Shown in pieces: positions 44,896-54,410 of a stretch of DNA of 64,000 bases; the first letter of the stretch is position 1, and every line of letters starts with the position of its first letter. Location: NCBI RefSeq assembly GCF_023746555.1, contig NZ_CP098755.1, positions 1,082,001 through 1,146,000 on the forward strand, read 5' to 3'. A program made the position numbers and the translations under genes. The notes below the pieces were generated by a model that was given only the letters and a program-made list of their open reading frames with translations, did not search any database and was not told the DNA's origin. The DNA is from Brevibacillus ruminantium. GTDB taxonomy: Bacteria; Bacillota; Bacilli; Brevibacillales; Brevibacillaceae.

Positions 44896-45258
44896 ATGAC
44901 AATCAAAGCCTACCTCTATGACAAATGCGGCACCTGCCGAAAAGCGAAGCAATGGCTGCAGCAAAATGGTGTTTCGTTTGAAGAGATTCTAATCGTGGAT
45001 GCACCGCCTGCAGCAGACGAGCTGCACAGCATGTGGAGGGCGAGCGGGCTGCCGCTGAATAAATTTTTTAATACCAGCGGCCAGTTTTACCGCGAGCTGG
45101 GTTTGAAAGACAAACTGCCTGCGATGTCCGAAGATGAGATGCTGAAGCTGCTCGCCTCCAACGGCAAGCTGATCAAAAGGCCGCTTGTCTCCGATGGTCA
45201 AACCGTGACCGTTGGATTTAAGGAAGATGAGTACGAAAAAGCCTGGGGGAACCGCTGA
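44896..45258 (+). CDS. ArsC/Spx-family thiol protein (YusI-like)
   Basis: 120-residue thioredoxin-fold protein with CGTC (Cys11-Cys14), KFFNTSG near residue 55 and LIKRPLVSDGQTVTVGFKE, the ArsC/Spx signature. The CxxC pair and lack of an RNA-polymerase-binding context favour a YusI-like reductase over Spx. In Bacillus subtilis yusI is next to gcvH; here gcvH is 2.5 kb away in the same direction. It is followed at once by an aminotransferase gene. Confidence 0.85.
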   Translation: MTIKAYLYDKCGTCRKAKQWLQQNGVSFEEILIVDAPPAADELHSMWRASGLPLNKFFNTSGQFYRELGLKDKLPAMSEDEMLKLLASNGKLIKRPLVSDGQTVTVGFKEDEYEKAWGNR

Positions 45259-45259
45259 G

Positions 45260-46468
45260 ATGCGCATCCCCTCCCGTCGTCTGGAGCATCTGGCATCGGC
45301 GATATTTTCAGAGATGGCGCAGCGCAAGAAAATCGTGGCCGAGCGGCGTCCGGTTATCGACCTGAGTATCGGCAGTCCAGATCAGCCGCCCTCCCCCGAG
45401 CTCGTAGAGGTACTGGCCTCGGCGGTCCGCGAGCCGGACGCCTTTGGATACCCGATGAGCGAAGGAATTCAGGCGTTTCGCGAGGAAGTGGCCCGCTGGT
45501 ATCACTACCGATTTGGTGTAGAGCTTGACCCGCGCGAGGAAGTCCATTCTCTGATGGGCTCCCAGGATGGTCTGGCGCATTTTGCTTTGGCCTGGTCCGA
45601 TCCGGGTGACATGGTATTGGTTCCCGATCCCGGATACCCGATTTATGCGGGAGGTGTCCATTTGGCCGGAGCAGAGCCTTATCCGATGCCGTTGCTCGCG
45701 GAGAACGGATTCTTGCCTGATCTTGCGGCGATTCCCGCAGAGGTGGCCCAGCGTGCCCGCTTTATGATTCTGAACTATCCCAATAATCCCGTTTCTGCCG
45801 TTGCGACGCTCTCCTTTTTCGAAGAGGTCGTGGCTTTTGCCAAAAAGTACGATGTGATCGTCGTCCACGATCTGGCATACTCGGAAATGGCTTTTGACGG
45901 CTACCGTCCACCCAGCTTCCTGCAGGCAGCCGGGGCGAAAGAGGTGGGGATTGAATTCAATTCCTTCTCCAAAAGCTTCAACATGGCGGGCTGCCGGATT
46001 GCCTACGTCGTCGGAAATGCCGAGATTATCAAACCGCTGGCCGTGGTCAAATCCAATGTGGACTACGGGGTGTTCCTGCCGACACAGAGGATGGCCATCG
46101 CTGCCCTGCGCCATGATCGCGAATCGGGGGAAGAGAGCACCGTAGCTACCATCTACCAAGAGCGGCGTGACGTATTGATCGAAGCGCTGCATGATGTCGG
46201 CTGGACCATTGAGCCGCCCAAAGCGACGATGTTTGTCTGGGCGAGAATACCGGCTGGCTGGACTTCGCGAGAGTTTGCCTTTGCCCTCCTGGAGGAGGCG
46301 GGCGTCGTCGTGGTGCCTGGCAGCGCGTTTGGCAAGCAAGGGGAAGGATATGTACGCATCGCTCTGGTTCAATCTCCGGGGCTCTTGCGGGAGGCAGCGA
46401 AACGCATCGGGGAATGCGGTTTGCTATTTGCCAAGAACGGAAGCGAAACCGATAAAAAAGATGAATAA
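45260..46468 (+). CDS. Class I/II PLP-dependent aminotransferase
   Basis: 402 residues, fold type I. Motifs: GSQDGLAHFALAW, VPDPGYPIYAGG, LNYPNNPVSAVA (the conserved Asn), VVHDLAYSEMAFDG (Asp/Tyr) and the PLP lysine in NSFSKSFNMAGCRIAY. It is closest to the DapL-like/aspartate-aminotransferase-like group (LL-diaminopimelate or unassigned). Start 45260 is taken, with GGGGGA at 9 nt, one base after the previous stop. Upstream TTG/ATG starts at 45212 and 45227 would overlap the previous gene. Confidence 0.88.
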   Translation: MRIPSRRLEHLASAIFSEMAQRKKIVAERRPVIDLSIGSPDQPPSPELVEVLASAVREPDAFGYPMSEGIQAFREEVARWYHYRFGVELDPREEVHSLMGSQDGLAHFALAWSDPGDMVLVPDPGYPIYAGGVHLAGAEPYPMPLLAENGFLPDLAAIPAEVAQRARFMILNYPNNPVSAVATLSFFEEVVAFAKKYDVIVVHDLAYSEMAFDGYRPPSFLQAAGAKEVGIEFNSFSKSFNMAGCRIAYVVGNAEIIKPLAVVKSNVDYGVFLPTQRMAIAALRHDRESGEESTVATIYQERRDVLIEALHDVGWTIEPPKATMFVWARIPAGWTSREFAFALLEEAGVVVVPGSAFGKQGEGYVRIALVQSPGLLREAAKRIGECGLLFAKNGSETDKKDE

Positions 46469-46537
46469 CAGGCTTTCCCAGCGGCAAGGATATAGCTGGT
46501 GCGGCAAAAACGACAATTAGTTGAAATAATTCCTATA

Positions 46538-46571
46538 TTGTATTGACTATAAAGAACATGGTTGATATCAT
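46538..46571 (+). promoter_or_regulatory. ahpC promoter with overlapping PerR-box-like site
   Basis: -35 TTGACT (46543-46548), 17-nt spacer, -10 TATCAT (46566-46571). TTGTATTGACTATAA (46538-46552) matches the PerR consensus TTATAATnATTATAA at 11 of 14 defined positions and covers the -35. This would explain peroxide induction of ahpC. Confidence 0.6.
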
Positions 46572-46613
46572 GGAACATGTAGGCAAAAAACTTATTCCAA
46601 GGAGGTTTTACAT

Positions 46614-47162
46614 ATGGCACAACGTCTTGTAGGTCTTCCAGCTCCTGATTTTACAATGGAAACAGCACTGGGCAACGGTCAAGAGTTCGGAAAGGTATCT
46701 CTCTCCGACTACCGCGGCAAATGGCTGGTACTTTTCTTCTATCCACTCGATTTCACGTTCGTATGCCCAACTGAAATCATCGCAATGAGCGATTCCATCG
46801 AAGATTTCAAAGACCTGGATGCAGAAGTTCTCGGCGTATCCGTAGACTCCAAGCATTCCCACCGCGCGTGGATCAACACTTCTCGCGATCAAAACGGTCT
46901 GGGCGGCCTGAATTACCCGCTCGCTTCCGACTTCCTGAAAACAACTGCTCGCGACTACGGCGTACTGGATGAAGAGGGCGGCGTTGCATTCCGCGGTCTG
47001 TTCATCATCGATCCAGAAGGCGTTCTGCGTTACCAAGTGGTAACTGACCTGAACATCGGCCGTTCCGTAGAAGAAACTCTGCGTGTTCTGCAAGCTCTGC
47101 AATCCGGCGGTCTCTGCCCAGCCAACTGGCGTCCAGGCCAAGGCCATCTGACTGCGAAGTAA
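46614..47162 (+). CDS. ahpC: 2-Cys peroxiredoxin (AhpC/Prx1 type)
   Basis: 182-residue thiol peroxidase with peroxidatic Cys51 in DFTFVCPTE and resolving Cys168 in GGLCPANW. No ahpF gene follows; the next gene is a thioredoxin-like protein. AAGGAGG lies upstream of ATG. Strongly biased codon use (preferred-codon-rich) suggests high expression. Confidence 0.93.
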   Translation: MAQRLVGLPAPDFTMETALGNGQEFGKVSLSDYRGKWLVLFFYPLDFTFVCPTEIIAMSDSIEDFKDLDAEVLGVSVDSKHSHRAWINTSRDQNGLGGLNYPLASDFLKTTARDYGVLDEEGGVAFRGLFIIDPEGVLRYQVVTDLNIGRSVEETLRVLQALQSGGLCPANWRPGQGHLTAK

Positions 47163-47214
47163 GCATAAACCAACACGCAAGATAGAGCAGCCATAAAGGC
47201 TTGCCGGTTTTACA

Positions 47215-47246
47215 AAGGGTCTAACAGAGGTTAGGCCCTTTTTTTA
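47215..47246 (+). terminator. Rho-independent terminator after ahpC
   Basis: AAAGGGTCTAAC-AGAG-GTTAGGCCCTTT then a seven-T run. Confidence 0.88.
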
Positions 47247-47280
47247 AAAATCCAAGACGTTTTGAAAGGAGTTGTCCTTG

Positions 47281-47733
47281 ATGCGTTTGCGTGAAGAATT
47301 GCCTGATTTCCCGGGGATTACCGAGTGGGTGAACGGGCAGGTCTCCAAGGCTGATTTGGCCGGAAGTCCTGTTCTGATCCATTTCTGGTCCGTAAGCTGT
47401 TACATGTGCAAAGAATCCATGCCGCAAATCCTCGAATGGCGTGACAAATACGCAGCCAACGGTTTGAAAGTCATTGGAATCCACATGCCTCGCTCTGAAT
47501 CCGATACGGATATCCAAAAGATTAAGGAAACAATCGTCGAACACAATCTGACCCATCCCATCGCGATTGATAATGAAATGAAGACGGTAGACGCTTTCCA
47601 GAACGAATACGTGCCGGCTTTCTATCTCTTCGATGAAAACCTTCAGCTTCGCCACTTCCAGGCCGGCGAAAAGGGACTGAACCTGGTGAAAAAACGTCTT
47701 CACCGAATTTTGGGGATTGAAGAGGAATCCTAG
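47281..47733 (+). CDS. Thioredoxin-like redoxin (TlpA/ResA fold), cytosolic
   Basis: 150-residue thioredoxin-fold protein with active site SVSCYMCKES (Cys40-x-x-Cys43) and the cis-Pro in YVPAFYLF. It has no signal peptide, unlike ResA or StoA, so it is probably a cytosolic thiol-disulfide reductase or a peroxiredoxin reductant. Start 47281 has AAAGGAG at 9 nt; TTG 47272 is less likely. It lies between ahpC and gcvH with its own gap on each side. Confidence 0.87.
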   Translation: MRLREELPDFPGITEWVNGQVSKADLAGSPVLIHFWSVSCYMCKESMPQILEWRDKYAANGLKVIGIHMPRSESDTDIQKIKETIVEHNLTHPIAIDNEMKTVDAFQNEYVPAFYLFDENLQLRHFQAGEKGLNLVKKRLHRILGIEEES

Positions 47734-47792
47734 GCCTTATGTCCAATTAATATGAGGTACATGATTGAACCTGATAGGAGGATACGAGAACG

Positions 47793-48173
47793 ATGGAATT
47801 CCCGAAACATCTTCGTTACAGTGAAGAACACGAGTGGGTTCGTGTCGATGGAAACAAGGTCCATATTGGTATTACTTCTTTTGCTCAATCCGAGCTGGGC
47901 GACATCGTCTTTGTTGAATTGCCTGAAGTAGGCTCTACAATTACACAAGACGAACCTTTTGGCAGCGTGGAATCCGTAAAAACGGTTTCTGAGCTGTACG
48001 CTCCTGTCAGCGGAAAAGTAGTGGAAGTAAATGGCGAGCTGGAGAGCGCACCTGAGCTGGTAAACTCCTCTCCGTACGAGCAAGCCTGGATGATCGTGGT
48101 AGAGCTGTCTGATGAAAGTGAGCTCGACAAGCTGATGGACGCGGACAAATACGAAGCGATGGTAAAAGAGTAG
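47793..48173 (+). CDS. gcvH: Glycine cleavage system H protein
   Basis: 126-residue lipoyl carrier of glycine cleavage; lipoyl-Lys63 in [12 protein letters not shown]. It is also the relay for lipoate assembly in Bacillus. AGGAGG precedes ATG. The other gcv genes are not in the window. A strong terminator follows. Confidence 0.97.
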   Translation: MEFPKHLRYSEEHEWVRVDGNKVHIGITSFAQSELGDIVFVELPEVGSTITQDEPFGSVESVKTVSELYAPVSGKVVEVNGELESAPELVNSSPYEQAWMIVVELSDESELDKLMDADKYEAMVKE

Positions 48174-48229
48174 TTTTTTCCAGAATGCATAACAAAAGAC
48201 CGGGGTGAGATCCCAGGTCCTGTAGGCAA

Positions 48230-48272
48230 AGCCTTGGTCTAGGAATGAACTAGACTAAGGCTGTTTTTTATT
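48230..48272. terminator. Terminator after gcvH
   Basis: AGCCTTGGTCTAG-GAATGAA-CTAGACTAAGGCT followed by GTTTTTTATTT; also faces the convergent lipoprotein gene. Confidence 0.88.
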
Positions 48273-48279
48273 TGGGGCG

Positions 48280-48828
48280 CTAGAACTTGTCTATGAACTC
48301 GGCCACCTCCCAATTTCCTTGTTTCTGTTTTAGTCTGATTTGACCGTAGCCGATGAAACTTTTTCCGATTGGTCTTGGCCATTCGCTTTTGCCAATCTCG
48401 TCAGGGTCTTGCTTTTCATAAAAAATGACATCGATGATGTACATGTCATTATCTCCTACTCCGTTTGCGTTCAGGCTGAGAATGACAAGGTTTTTGTCGA
48501 GAGGGGGGGCGTCTGGCTTCCGTTGTTTGTCGGTTGCTTGTAACCAGCTTTTGGCTCGCTCCAGAATGATTTTCTCCTCTTCGGTTTTGAACGAAAATAC
48601 AGGCAGTAACGGGGATACCTCGTCTAGTATGAAATTTGTCTCTTCAACATATTGTTTGATCATGTTTTGTAAGCCAACTTCTTTGTCTTTTAATTGTGCG
48701 ATTTCTTCCAGCAACGCTTGTTTTTCTCCGTCCGCCCCCGCAGCCTCTATACTCGTCATGCTGCATCCATATAAAGTGAGGCATAACCCGACCAGTGCGA
48801 ATAGAGTATAGGCTCCATTCTTGTTCAA
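48280..48828 (-). CDS. Putative lipoprotein of unknown function
   Basis: 182 residues with signal NKNGAYTLFALVGLCLTLYGC, then a short coiled coil (EEIAQLKDKEVGLQNMIKQYVEE) and a charged domain. TTG 48828 is the likely start (GGAGG at 8 nt); the frame opens with ATG at 48843. Family not recognised. The C-terminal IGYGQIRLKQKQGNWEVAEF strand pattern resembles NTF2-like small domains, only weakly. Confidence 0.75.
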   Translation of the reverse strand: MNKNGAYTLFALVGLCLTLYGCSMTSIEAAGADGEKQALLEEIAQLKDKEVGLQNMIKQYVEETNFILDEVSPLLPVFSFKTEEEKIILERAKSWLQATDKQRKPDAPPLDKNLVILSLNANGVGDNDMYIIDVIFYEKQDPDEIGKSEWPRPIGKSFIGYGQIRLKQKQGNWEVAEFIDKF

Positions 48829-48843
48829 TAGACTGTCCTCCAT

Positions 48844-49317
48844 TCAATCCATTTTCCAAATATTTACTATCCATGATAGGCTATTTAATGGGTACGTGCA
48901 ACAATACTCTGGTTACATCCCTCATGATCAGTAGCAAAAAAAACATGCTTGGCGTTCTCTGTTTAGACTGGAAATATTCCCCGAGCCGAATGTGAAAATT
49001 CGCAAGCGAAAATAGAAACCTTAGTCCTAATCAAAATGGTATCAATGGCCTATTGCTAGTAAAACGTTCCAAGTAGTCAGAAAACGATGGTCTTTTCATT
49101 TTTTTTTCGATACAATAGAAAATATATTCCATCCTTTGCGAACTGGTATGATTTTCGACTAGAGTCGACAGTATCTCGTAAGCTACAATGCTAGTACAGA
49201 CAAAAAGCTGGATCTATCTGAGGGCAATTTCTTTCTATCCGGGACTTTTGTCCTTGTTTGAGAGAGAGGAAAACGACTTTTATCCGTGTTTTTGTTTGGT
49301 AAAAAGGAGGGGGAGAC
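48844..49317. other. Gene-free stretch, nothing definite
   Basis: About 470 nt, AT-rich, between divergent genes. I see only a TACAAT -10-like hexamer (49111-49116) and no hairpin, repeat or coding sequence worth naming. Confidence 0.5.
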
Positions 49318-49752
49318 ATGAGTTTTTGCTGTGGTGCCGGAATGATCGGGTCGATAGGAACGGTTCGTCACTATAAGACGTTGGTGCACAACGTGCCTAT
49401 CATGTTCTGTCCGGTTTGTGATCGAATCGAAGTACATCCTGGCATTGAGGGAGAGTACGAGATTCTTGTAGAATACGCACAAGGGGATCAAGCACCTGAA
49501 GTTGATTTTGCTGACTTCGTAAGTGTTGACAATACATCGGAGTTATTTGAGAATTGTACAATGACGGATGAAGCGGGAAGCTTCTCCGAAGTTTTGAAGC
49601 AGCAGATTGACATCTCGTTGGATTTGCTGGGGATTGCAAAAGAACTGAAGGATCATGAATGGCGTGAAGCGCTGTTGTTTAGACTGAAGCGTTTAAGTGA
49701 ACGCTTAAAGCATTACAATCGACGCAAGGAAATGTCGAAGCGCAGCGCTTGA
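49318..49752 (+). CDS. Small zinc-finger-like protein (YgiT-like), unknown function
   Basis: 144 residues; FCCG near the start and FCPVCDRIEVHP at residues 30-41 form a possible four-Cys zinc site, with NVPIMFCPVC recalling the YgiT/MqsA zinc finger. The C-terminal third is helical and basic (LLFRLKRLSERLKHYNRR). No toxin partner lies nearby. AAGGAGGGGG precedes ATG. Followed 27 nt later by a glyoxalase-like gene, possibly one transcript. Confidence 0.7.
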   Translation: MSFCCGAGMIGSIGTVRHYKTLVHNVPIMFCPVCDRIEVHPGIEGEYEILVEYAQGDQAPEVDFADFVSVDNTSELFENCTMTDEAGSFSEVLKQQIDISLDLLGIAKELKDHEWREALLFRLKRLSERLKHYNRRKEMSKRSA

Positions 49753-49779
49753 CCTGAGTTGACGTAGGAGGCAGTGTAA

Positions 49780-50178
49780 ATGTTTCATTTGAAAGGCGTG
49801 CATCATATCGCATTAAATTGCCGGGATGTGGTGAAGGTCGCTCGTTTTTTTAAGGACATCTTGGAAGTATCCATTCCTGAGGAAGACATCGAAGAAGGGG
49901 CGCCTATCTACTTTCAAATTGGCACTTACACGAGGATTGGTCTCCATCCATATACGGGCGATGAAGGGAAAAATGGCGTCGGACAAGTGGATCATCTTGC
50001 GTTTTCGCTGACCAGCCGTGCTGAACTTGATTATCTCGTCGACAAGCTGGAAGCGGAAAATATCTGTTATCGCGGGCCCATTACCCGCCCGACCAGCTTT
50101 AATCTTTATTTTGAAACACCGGATGGACACCATCTGGAAGTGCGGTTAGACAAAGACGAGCTGGATGTAGACGAATAA
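49780..50178 (+). CDS. VOC/glyoxalase-superfamily protein
   Basis: 132 residues forming one beta-alpha-beta-beta-beta pair: GVHHIALNCRDVVKVARFFKD with the first metal His, GQVDHLAFSL with the second and FETPDGHHLEVRLD with a terminal Glu. Likely a metal-dependent lyase or dioxygenase-fold enzyme; the substrate is unknown. AGGAGG at normal distance. A terminator follows at 50228-50278. Confidence 0.85.
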   Translation: MFHLKGVHHIALNCRDVVKVARFFKDILEVSIPEEDIEEGAPIYFQIGTYTRIGLHPYTGDEGKNGVGQVDHLAFSLTSRAELDYLVDKLEAENICYRGPITRPTSFNLYFETPDGHHLEVRLDKDELDVDE

Positions 50179-50227
50179 GACCAATCGGACAAATAAAATG
50201 AATTTGATGAACAGATAGATCATCCTG

Positions 50228-50278
50228 ACATCTTTTTGGAGCGCTTCGGGGCGTACGGATAAAGGATGTCTTTTTTTT
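50228..50278 (+). terminator. Rho-independent terminator
   Basis: GACATCTTTT ... AAGGATGTC stem enclosing a small GAGCGCTTCGGGGCG hairpin, then eight T. Confidence 0.7.
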
Positions 50279-50402
50279 GCAGGAAATGTCGAGAAGAAAA
50301 CGGGCGCTTTGACAGAGCCCGACAACCCTTGCTACGTCTCGCCAAAGGATTCGACCAAGAGGGCCGGGAACTTCTTTGGAAGAGCGGAAAGGGGGGCGGC
50401 GT

Positions 50403-50744
50403 ATGGGAAGCGGACATCTTGATTCCATGTTGAACCGCGTGGTGGTTCAGGTGGGCAGCAAACGCCATTTGAAAGGAATCATGGCAGGATGGGAGAGGCG
50501 GGTGGGAATCGAAGCAGTAGATGAAGGTTTGCGCTACTGCCTGCACTTTTCCTCAGAAGAGGTGGCTTGCAGGGAATGGCTGGAGCCGATTCATGTGCTG
50601 GTATCCGGTCAAAGACAGGATCTAGAGCGCATGTTTGGCGGCGACGAGCTGGTTTACCTGGGCGCCAGACAGTCGGTTTCGATTAAAGGCCCTCTACGCG
50701 ATCAACTAAAACTGGATGCGCTGCTTCGACTCACGTGTCAGTGA
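50403..50744 (+). CDS. Conserved small protein of unknown function
   Basis: 113 residues starting MGSGHLDSMLNRVVVQV, with no signal peptide; it ends in a helical segment (RDQLKLDALLRLTC). AAAGGGGGG lies upstream. I do not recognise the family. Monocistronic between the VOC gene and an aldo-keto reductase. Confidence 0.65.
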   Translation: MGSGHLDSMLNRVVVQVGSKRHLKGIMAGWERRVGIEAVDEGLRYCLHFSSEEVACREWLEPIHVLVSGQRQDLERMFGGDELVYLGARQSVSIKGPLRDQLKLDALLRLTCQ

Positions 50745-50845
50745 GGAAAAGCGGCGTTTTTCATTTTTCGGTCAATCAGGGGGAGTTGCCCGATGCGCGG
50801 ACCTGGACAGGGTCATGTTATAATATCCGCAGGAGGTAAGGGAGT

Positions 50846-51865
50846 GTGAGAACAAAAATACTGGGGAAAACAGGATTGTCTGTCTCGGCACTGGGTTTTG
50901 GCGCCATGCGATTGCGCGGCTTGGATCAGGCGGAGGCGGACCGGGTGGTCAATCATGCGCTGGATCGCGGGATAACCTACGTGGATACGGCGGCGGAATA
51001 CGGAGACAGTGAAGAGAAGCTGGGGAAGGCCATCAGCCATCGCCGCTCTGAATACGTGCTGGCAACGAAAACACAAAAGCGGACGTATCAGGAAGCCATG
51101 CAGGAAATCGAGCAAAGCTTACGGCGGTTGCAGACAGATTACTTGGATATCCTGCAAATTCACTACGTCAACTATCCGCATGAATATCGAGATGTGAAAA
51201 AGGCAGATGGCGCCTTGCGCGCAGCCGAAGAGATGAGGGCAAAAGGATATGTGGGACACATCGGGATCACCGGCCATCGTCCTGAGCTTTTGACTCGCTG
51301 GCTGCAGGACTATCCGTTTGCCACCGTGCTGTTTCATCTCAGTATGGTGCAGCCCTTTGCGAAGCAGGAGCTGATGCCGATGGCTGAATCGCTGGATGTC
51401 GGCATGATTGCGATGAAGCCGATTTCCGGCCCGTTTTTATCAAAGGTCAAAGAATCGCTTCGCTATTCCGCTGCTTCATCGGCGCATGTCGTTCTCTCCG
51501 GCATGCAAAGCATCGCAGAAGTAGACTTCAATATAGAAGCACTGGCACAGGAAGTGGCAGCAGAGGAACGCATGGCTTTGGAGGAAATGGCAGTGGGGCT
51601 GGACGAGCACGGCTGCAGACGCTGCAATTACTGCTCTTGCCCACTGGGAATACGGATTCCGGATACGTTGATCCCTTCCAGATATCGTGAAAAATTCGGC
51701 TTGTTAGAGGTAGGAGAAGAGCTCTGGCAAAAGTCTGCGGATCATTTTGCCGCGTGTATGACCTATGAGCCCTGCAGGGAAAAGCCGTTGTGTCAGCAAG
51801 CTTGTCCGTACCATTTGCCGATACAGCAAGAAATCAGGAGAGCCATAGACGAGAAAGTGATGTAA
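50846..51865 (+). CDS. Aldo-keto reductase with C-terminal iron-sulfur-like cysteine domain
   Basis: 339 residues. Residues 1-245 form an AKR barrel (LGFGAMRLRG, DTAAEYGDSEEKLG with catalytic Asp/Tyr, LDILQIHYVN, GHIGITGHR). The last 90 residues carry eight or more cysteines (GCRRCNYCSCPLGI and CMTYEPCREKPLCQQACPYHL) spaced like a ferredoxin-type [4Fe-4S] domain. This fusion is known among anaerobe/Firmicute AKRs. GTG start with GGAGG upstream. Followed 15 nt later by a metallophosphatase. Confidence 0.88.
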   Translation: MRTKILGKTGLSVSALGFGAMRLRGLDQAEADRVVNHALDRGITYVDTAAEYGDSEEKLGKAISHRRSEYVLATKTQKRTYQEAMQEIEQSLRRLQTDYLDILQIHYVNYPHEYRDVKKADGALRAAEEMRAKGYVGHIGITGHRPELLTRWLQDYPFATVLFHLSMVQPFAKQELMPMAESLDVGMIAMKPISGPFLSKVKESLRYSAASSAHVVLSGMQSIAEVDFNIEALAQEVAAEERMALEEMAVGLDEHGCRRCNYCSCPLGIRIPDTLIPSRYREKFGLLEVGEELWQKSADHFAACMTYEPCREKPLCQQACPYHLPIQQEIRRAIDEKVM

Positions 51866-51879
51866 AGGGGATTTGCCAC

Positions 51880-52623
51880 ATGAGGGTTTTGGCCATCAGT
51901 GACATTCACGGAATGTACGACGAGTTTTGTGAACTGCTGGCGTTCATTTCTTTTTCACCGGATACCGACCGTTTGATTCTGCTCGGGGACTACATCGATC
52001 GCGGTCCCAAGAGCAAGGAAGTGGTGCAGAAGGTGAAGCAGCTGGTCACCCAGTATAATGCGGTCGCCATCAGAGGAAATCACGATGAGATGTTTCTGGA
52101 CTTCTTGCTTCAAAGCGATCAGGAGAAGACAGACCGTTACCTTCGCAACGGGGGCCGGGCGACGATCGAAGCATACTGCGGGCAAGACTGGTTTTCTGAA
52201 GGAATCACTGACGAAAGCATCCAGCGTGCGAAGGGCTATATTCGGGAGCATTATGCAGAAGATATCTCATTTTTGCAACAGCTTCCTTACTATTATGAAA
52301 CGGAGACACATATCTTTGTGCATGCGGGCGTCAATCCGGCCTACGAGAACTGGAAGGATACGCCTCCCTACGAAATGATCTGGATACGGGACCCCTTCTA
52401 CCACCACCCGACCAGGGAAAAGCGCACGGTCGTGTTTGGCCATACGACGTGCAGCACCCTGCATGAAAAGCCGGAGATCTGGTTTGGCGAGGGGAAAATC
52501 GGGATCGACGGGGGATGTACCTTTGGCTCTCAATTGAATTGCTTGGAAATTCTGCCGGATGGATACCAGGTGTATGCCGTCCAAACCAAAAACAAACCGG
52601 CGTTGTCCGATGTGAGTGTGTAA
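51880..52623 (+). CDS. Calcineurin-like metallophosphatase (PrpE/ApaH-like)
   Basis: 247 residues with the dimetal motifs SDIHGMYDEF, LLGDYIDRGPKSKE, IRGNHDEMFLDF and VHAGVNPAY, then VFGHTTC. This is the serine/threonine phosphatase/diadenosine tetraphosphatase type of Bacillus PrpE. Start 51880 has AAAGGGG at 9 nt; the frame is open back to 51790 inside the reductase gene. Confidence 0.9.
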   Translation: MRVLAISDIHGMYDEFCELLAFISFSPDTDRLILLGDYIDRGPKSKEVVQKVKQLVTQYNAVAIRGNHDEMFLDFLLQSDQEKTDRYLRNGGRATIEAYCGQDWFSEGITDESIQRAKGYIREHYAEDISFLQQLPYYYETETHIFVHAGVNPAYENWKDTPPYEMIWIRDPFYHHPTREKRTVVFGHTTCSTLHEKPEIWFGEGKIGIDGGCTFGSQLNCLEILPDGYQVYAVQTKNKPALSDVSV

Positions 52624-52705
52624 ACAAGCAAATGTTACATACTATAAGACAAGAAAAACGGAAAGACGAGCATTCACATTTTCTTCACACCTAAAAATTA
52701 AAATC

Positions 52706-52736
52706 TTGTAGCTTATTTGATCAAATGTGATATACT
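52706..52736 (+). promoter_or_regulatory. pckA promoter, extended -10, with central palindrome
   Basis: Extended -10 TG-A-TATACT (52728-52736) with a poor -35 (TTGTAG, 52706-52711, spacer 19). A perfect 12-bp palindrome ATTTGATCAAAT (52715-52726) sits in the spacer and could be an operator. Confidence 0.6.
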
Positions 52737-52803
52737 AATTGCAAATCAACCGATAATTACAATCACATTAATGGATAGATATTGGGAAGGAGATCGTTCA
52801 CAA

Positions 52804-54384
52804 ATGGAAACCAAAACGGTTCACAAACTTACTGACGTACTGGCGACTGAACAGGTACACTTCAATCTGCCTGTTGCAAAGCTCGTTGAGATGGCAGTAA
52901 AGCGCGGAGAAGGCATCATGACGGACAAAGGGGCGCTCAACGCGTTAACAGGTAAGTTTACGGGCCGTTCCCCCAAAGATAAATTCGTAGTGGACGAAGC
53001 TTCTGTACACGATCAAGTGAACTGGGGTCCTGTGAACCAGCCAATTACAGCGGAAAAGTTCCAGCTTTTGTATCAGGATGTCATGGAATATCTGCAAACG
53101 AAGGAACTGTTTGTCTTTGACGGTTTTGCCGGAGCGGACGAAACCTACCGGCTGCCAATCCGTGTGGTGAATGAATATGCGTGGCACAATCTGTTTGCAC
53201 GTCAGCTTTTCATTCGTCCGTCGGCTGAAGAACTGGCTGCTCATCAAGCTGAGTTCACCGTTGTTTACGCGCCTACCTTCAAAGCCAATCCCGAAGTGCA
53301 CGGAACCAACTCGGAGACCTTTATCATCACCAGCTTTGAGCAAAAAACCGTGCTGATCGGCGGAACCGAGTATGCCGGTGAAATGAAGAAATCCATTTTC
53401 AGCGTCATGAACATGCTCTTGCCGCAGCAAAACGTGCTTTCCATGCACTGCTCTGCAAACGTGGGAAAAGAAGGAGATGTCGCTCTTTTCTTCGGATTGT
53501 CCGGTACTGGGAAAACGACTTTGTCGGCTGACCCGGATCGCTTCCTGATTGGCGATGATGAGCATGGCTGGTCCGACAACGGCGTATTCAACATCGAGGG
53601 CGGCTGCTACGCCAAGTGCATCCGACTTTCCGAGGAAGGCGAGCCGCAGATCTGGAAGGCGATTCAGTTTGGCACCGTGCTGGAGAACGTAGACATCGAT
53701 CCAGAGAGCCGTGTCGCTGATTACGACAGCGAGAAGTACACGGAAAATACGCGTGCCGCTTATCCGGTCGAAGCCATTTCCGGAGCCGTGATTCCAGGTG
53801 TGGGCGGCCATCCGAATGTGATCATTTTCCTGACAGCAGACTCGTTTGGAGTGCTCCCGCCGATCTCCAAACTGACCAAAGAGCAAGCGATGTACCACTT
53901 CCTGTCCGGCTACACCAGCAAAATGGCCGGTACAGAGCGCGGGGTAACAGCGCCGCAAACCGAATTCTCGACCTGCTTCGGTTCGCCGTTCCTGCCGCTT
54001 CATCCAGTGGTCTATGCCGAAATGCTTGGCAAAAAGATTGATGAGCGCGATGTCCAGGTGTATCTGGTCAACACCGGATGGACAGGTGGCCCTGTAGGGG
54101 TGGGCAATCGCATGAAGCTCTCCTATACGCGTGCGATGGTAACCGCAGCTTTAAACGGAGAGCTGGCCAAGGCTGAATATGTGGCTGACCCGATCTTCGG
54201 CGTGCAGGTGCCGACCTCTTGCCCGAATGTCCCGTCTGAAGTGCTGCTGCCGCGCAATACGTGGGTGGATCAGGCTGCCTACGACGCTCAGGCACGCGAT
54301 CTGGCAAACCGCTTTATCGACAATTTCCAGAAGAAGTTTCCGTCTGCGGCTGACATCGCTGCGGCAGGTCCGAAGGTGCAGTAA
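52804..54384 (+). CDS. pckA: Phosphoenolpyruvate carboxykinase (ATP)
   Basis: 526-residue gluconeogenic enzyme (oxaloacetate + ATP to PEP). Landmarks: [25 protein letters not shown] for the kinase P-loop, [10 protein letters not shown] and [13 protein letters not shown] segments (here [17 protein letters not shown]). Start 52804 with GAAGGAG; length matches the 527-residue Bacillus enzyme. The frame opens at 52717 inside the promoter region. Confidence 0.97.
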   Translation: METKTVHKLTDVLATEQVHFNLPVAKLVEMAVKRGEGIMTDKGALNALTGKFTGRSPKDKFVVDEASVHDQVNWGPVNQPITAEKFQLLYQDVMEYLQTKELFVFDGFAGADETYRLPIRVVNEYAWHNLFARQLFIRPSAEELAAHQAEFTVVYAPTFKANPEVHGTNSETFIITSFEQKTVLIGGTEYAGEMKKSIFSVMNMLLPQQNVLSMHCSANVGKEGDVALFFGLSGTGKTTLSADPDRFLIGDDEHGWSDNGVFNIEGGCYAKCIRLSEEGEPQIWKAIQFGTVLENVDIDPESRVADYDSEKYTENTRAAYPVEAISGAVIPGVGGHPNVIIFLTADSFGVLPPISKLTKEQAMYHFLSGYTSKMAGTERGVTAPQTEFSTCFGSPFLPLHPVVYAEMLGKKIDERDVQVYLVNTGWTGGPVGVGNRMKLSYTRAMVTAALNGELAKAEYVADPIFGVQVPTSCPNVPSEVLLPRNTWVDQAAYDAQARDLANRFIDNFQKKFPSAADIAAAGPKVQ

Positions 54385-54410
54385 CCAACCGTTTCACACC
54401 TAAAAAGATG

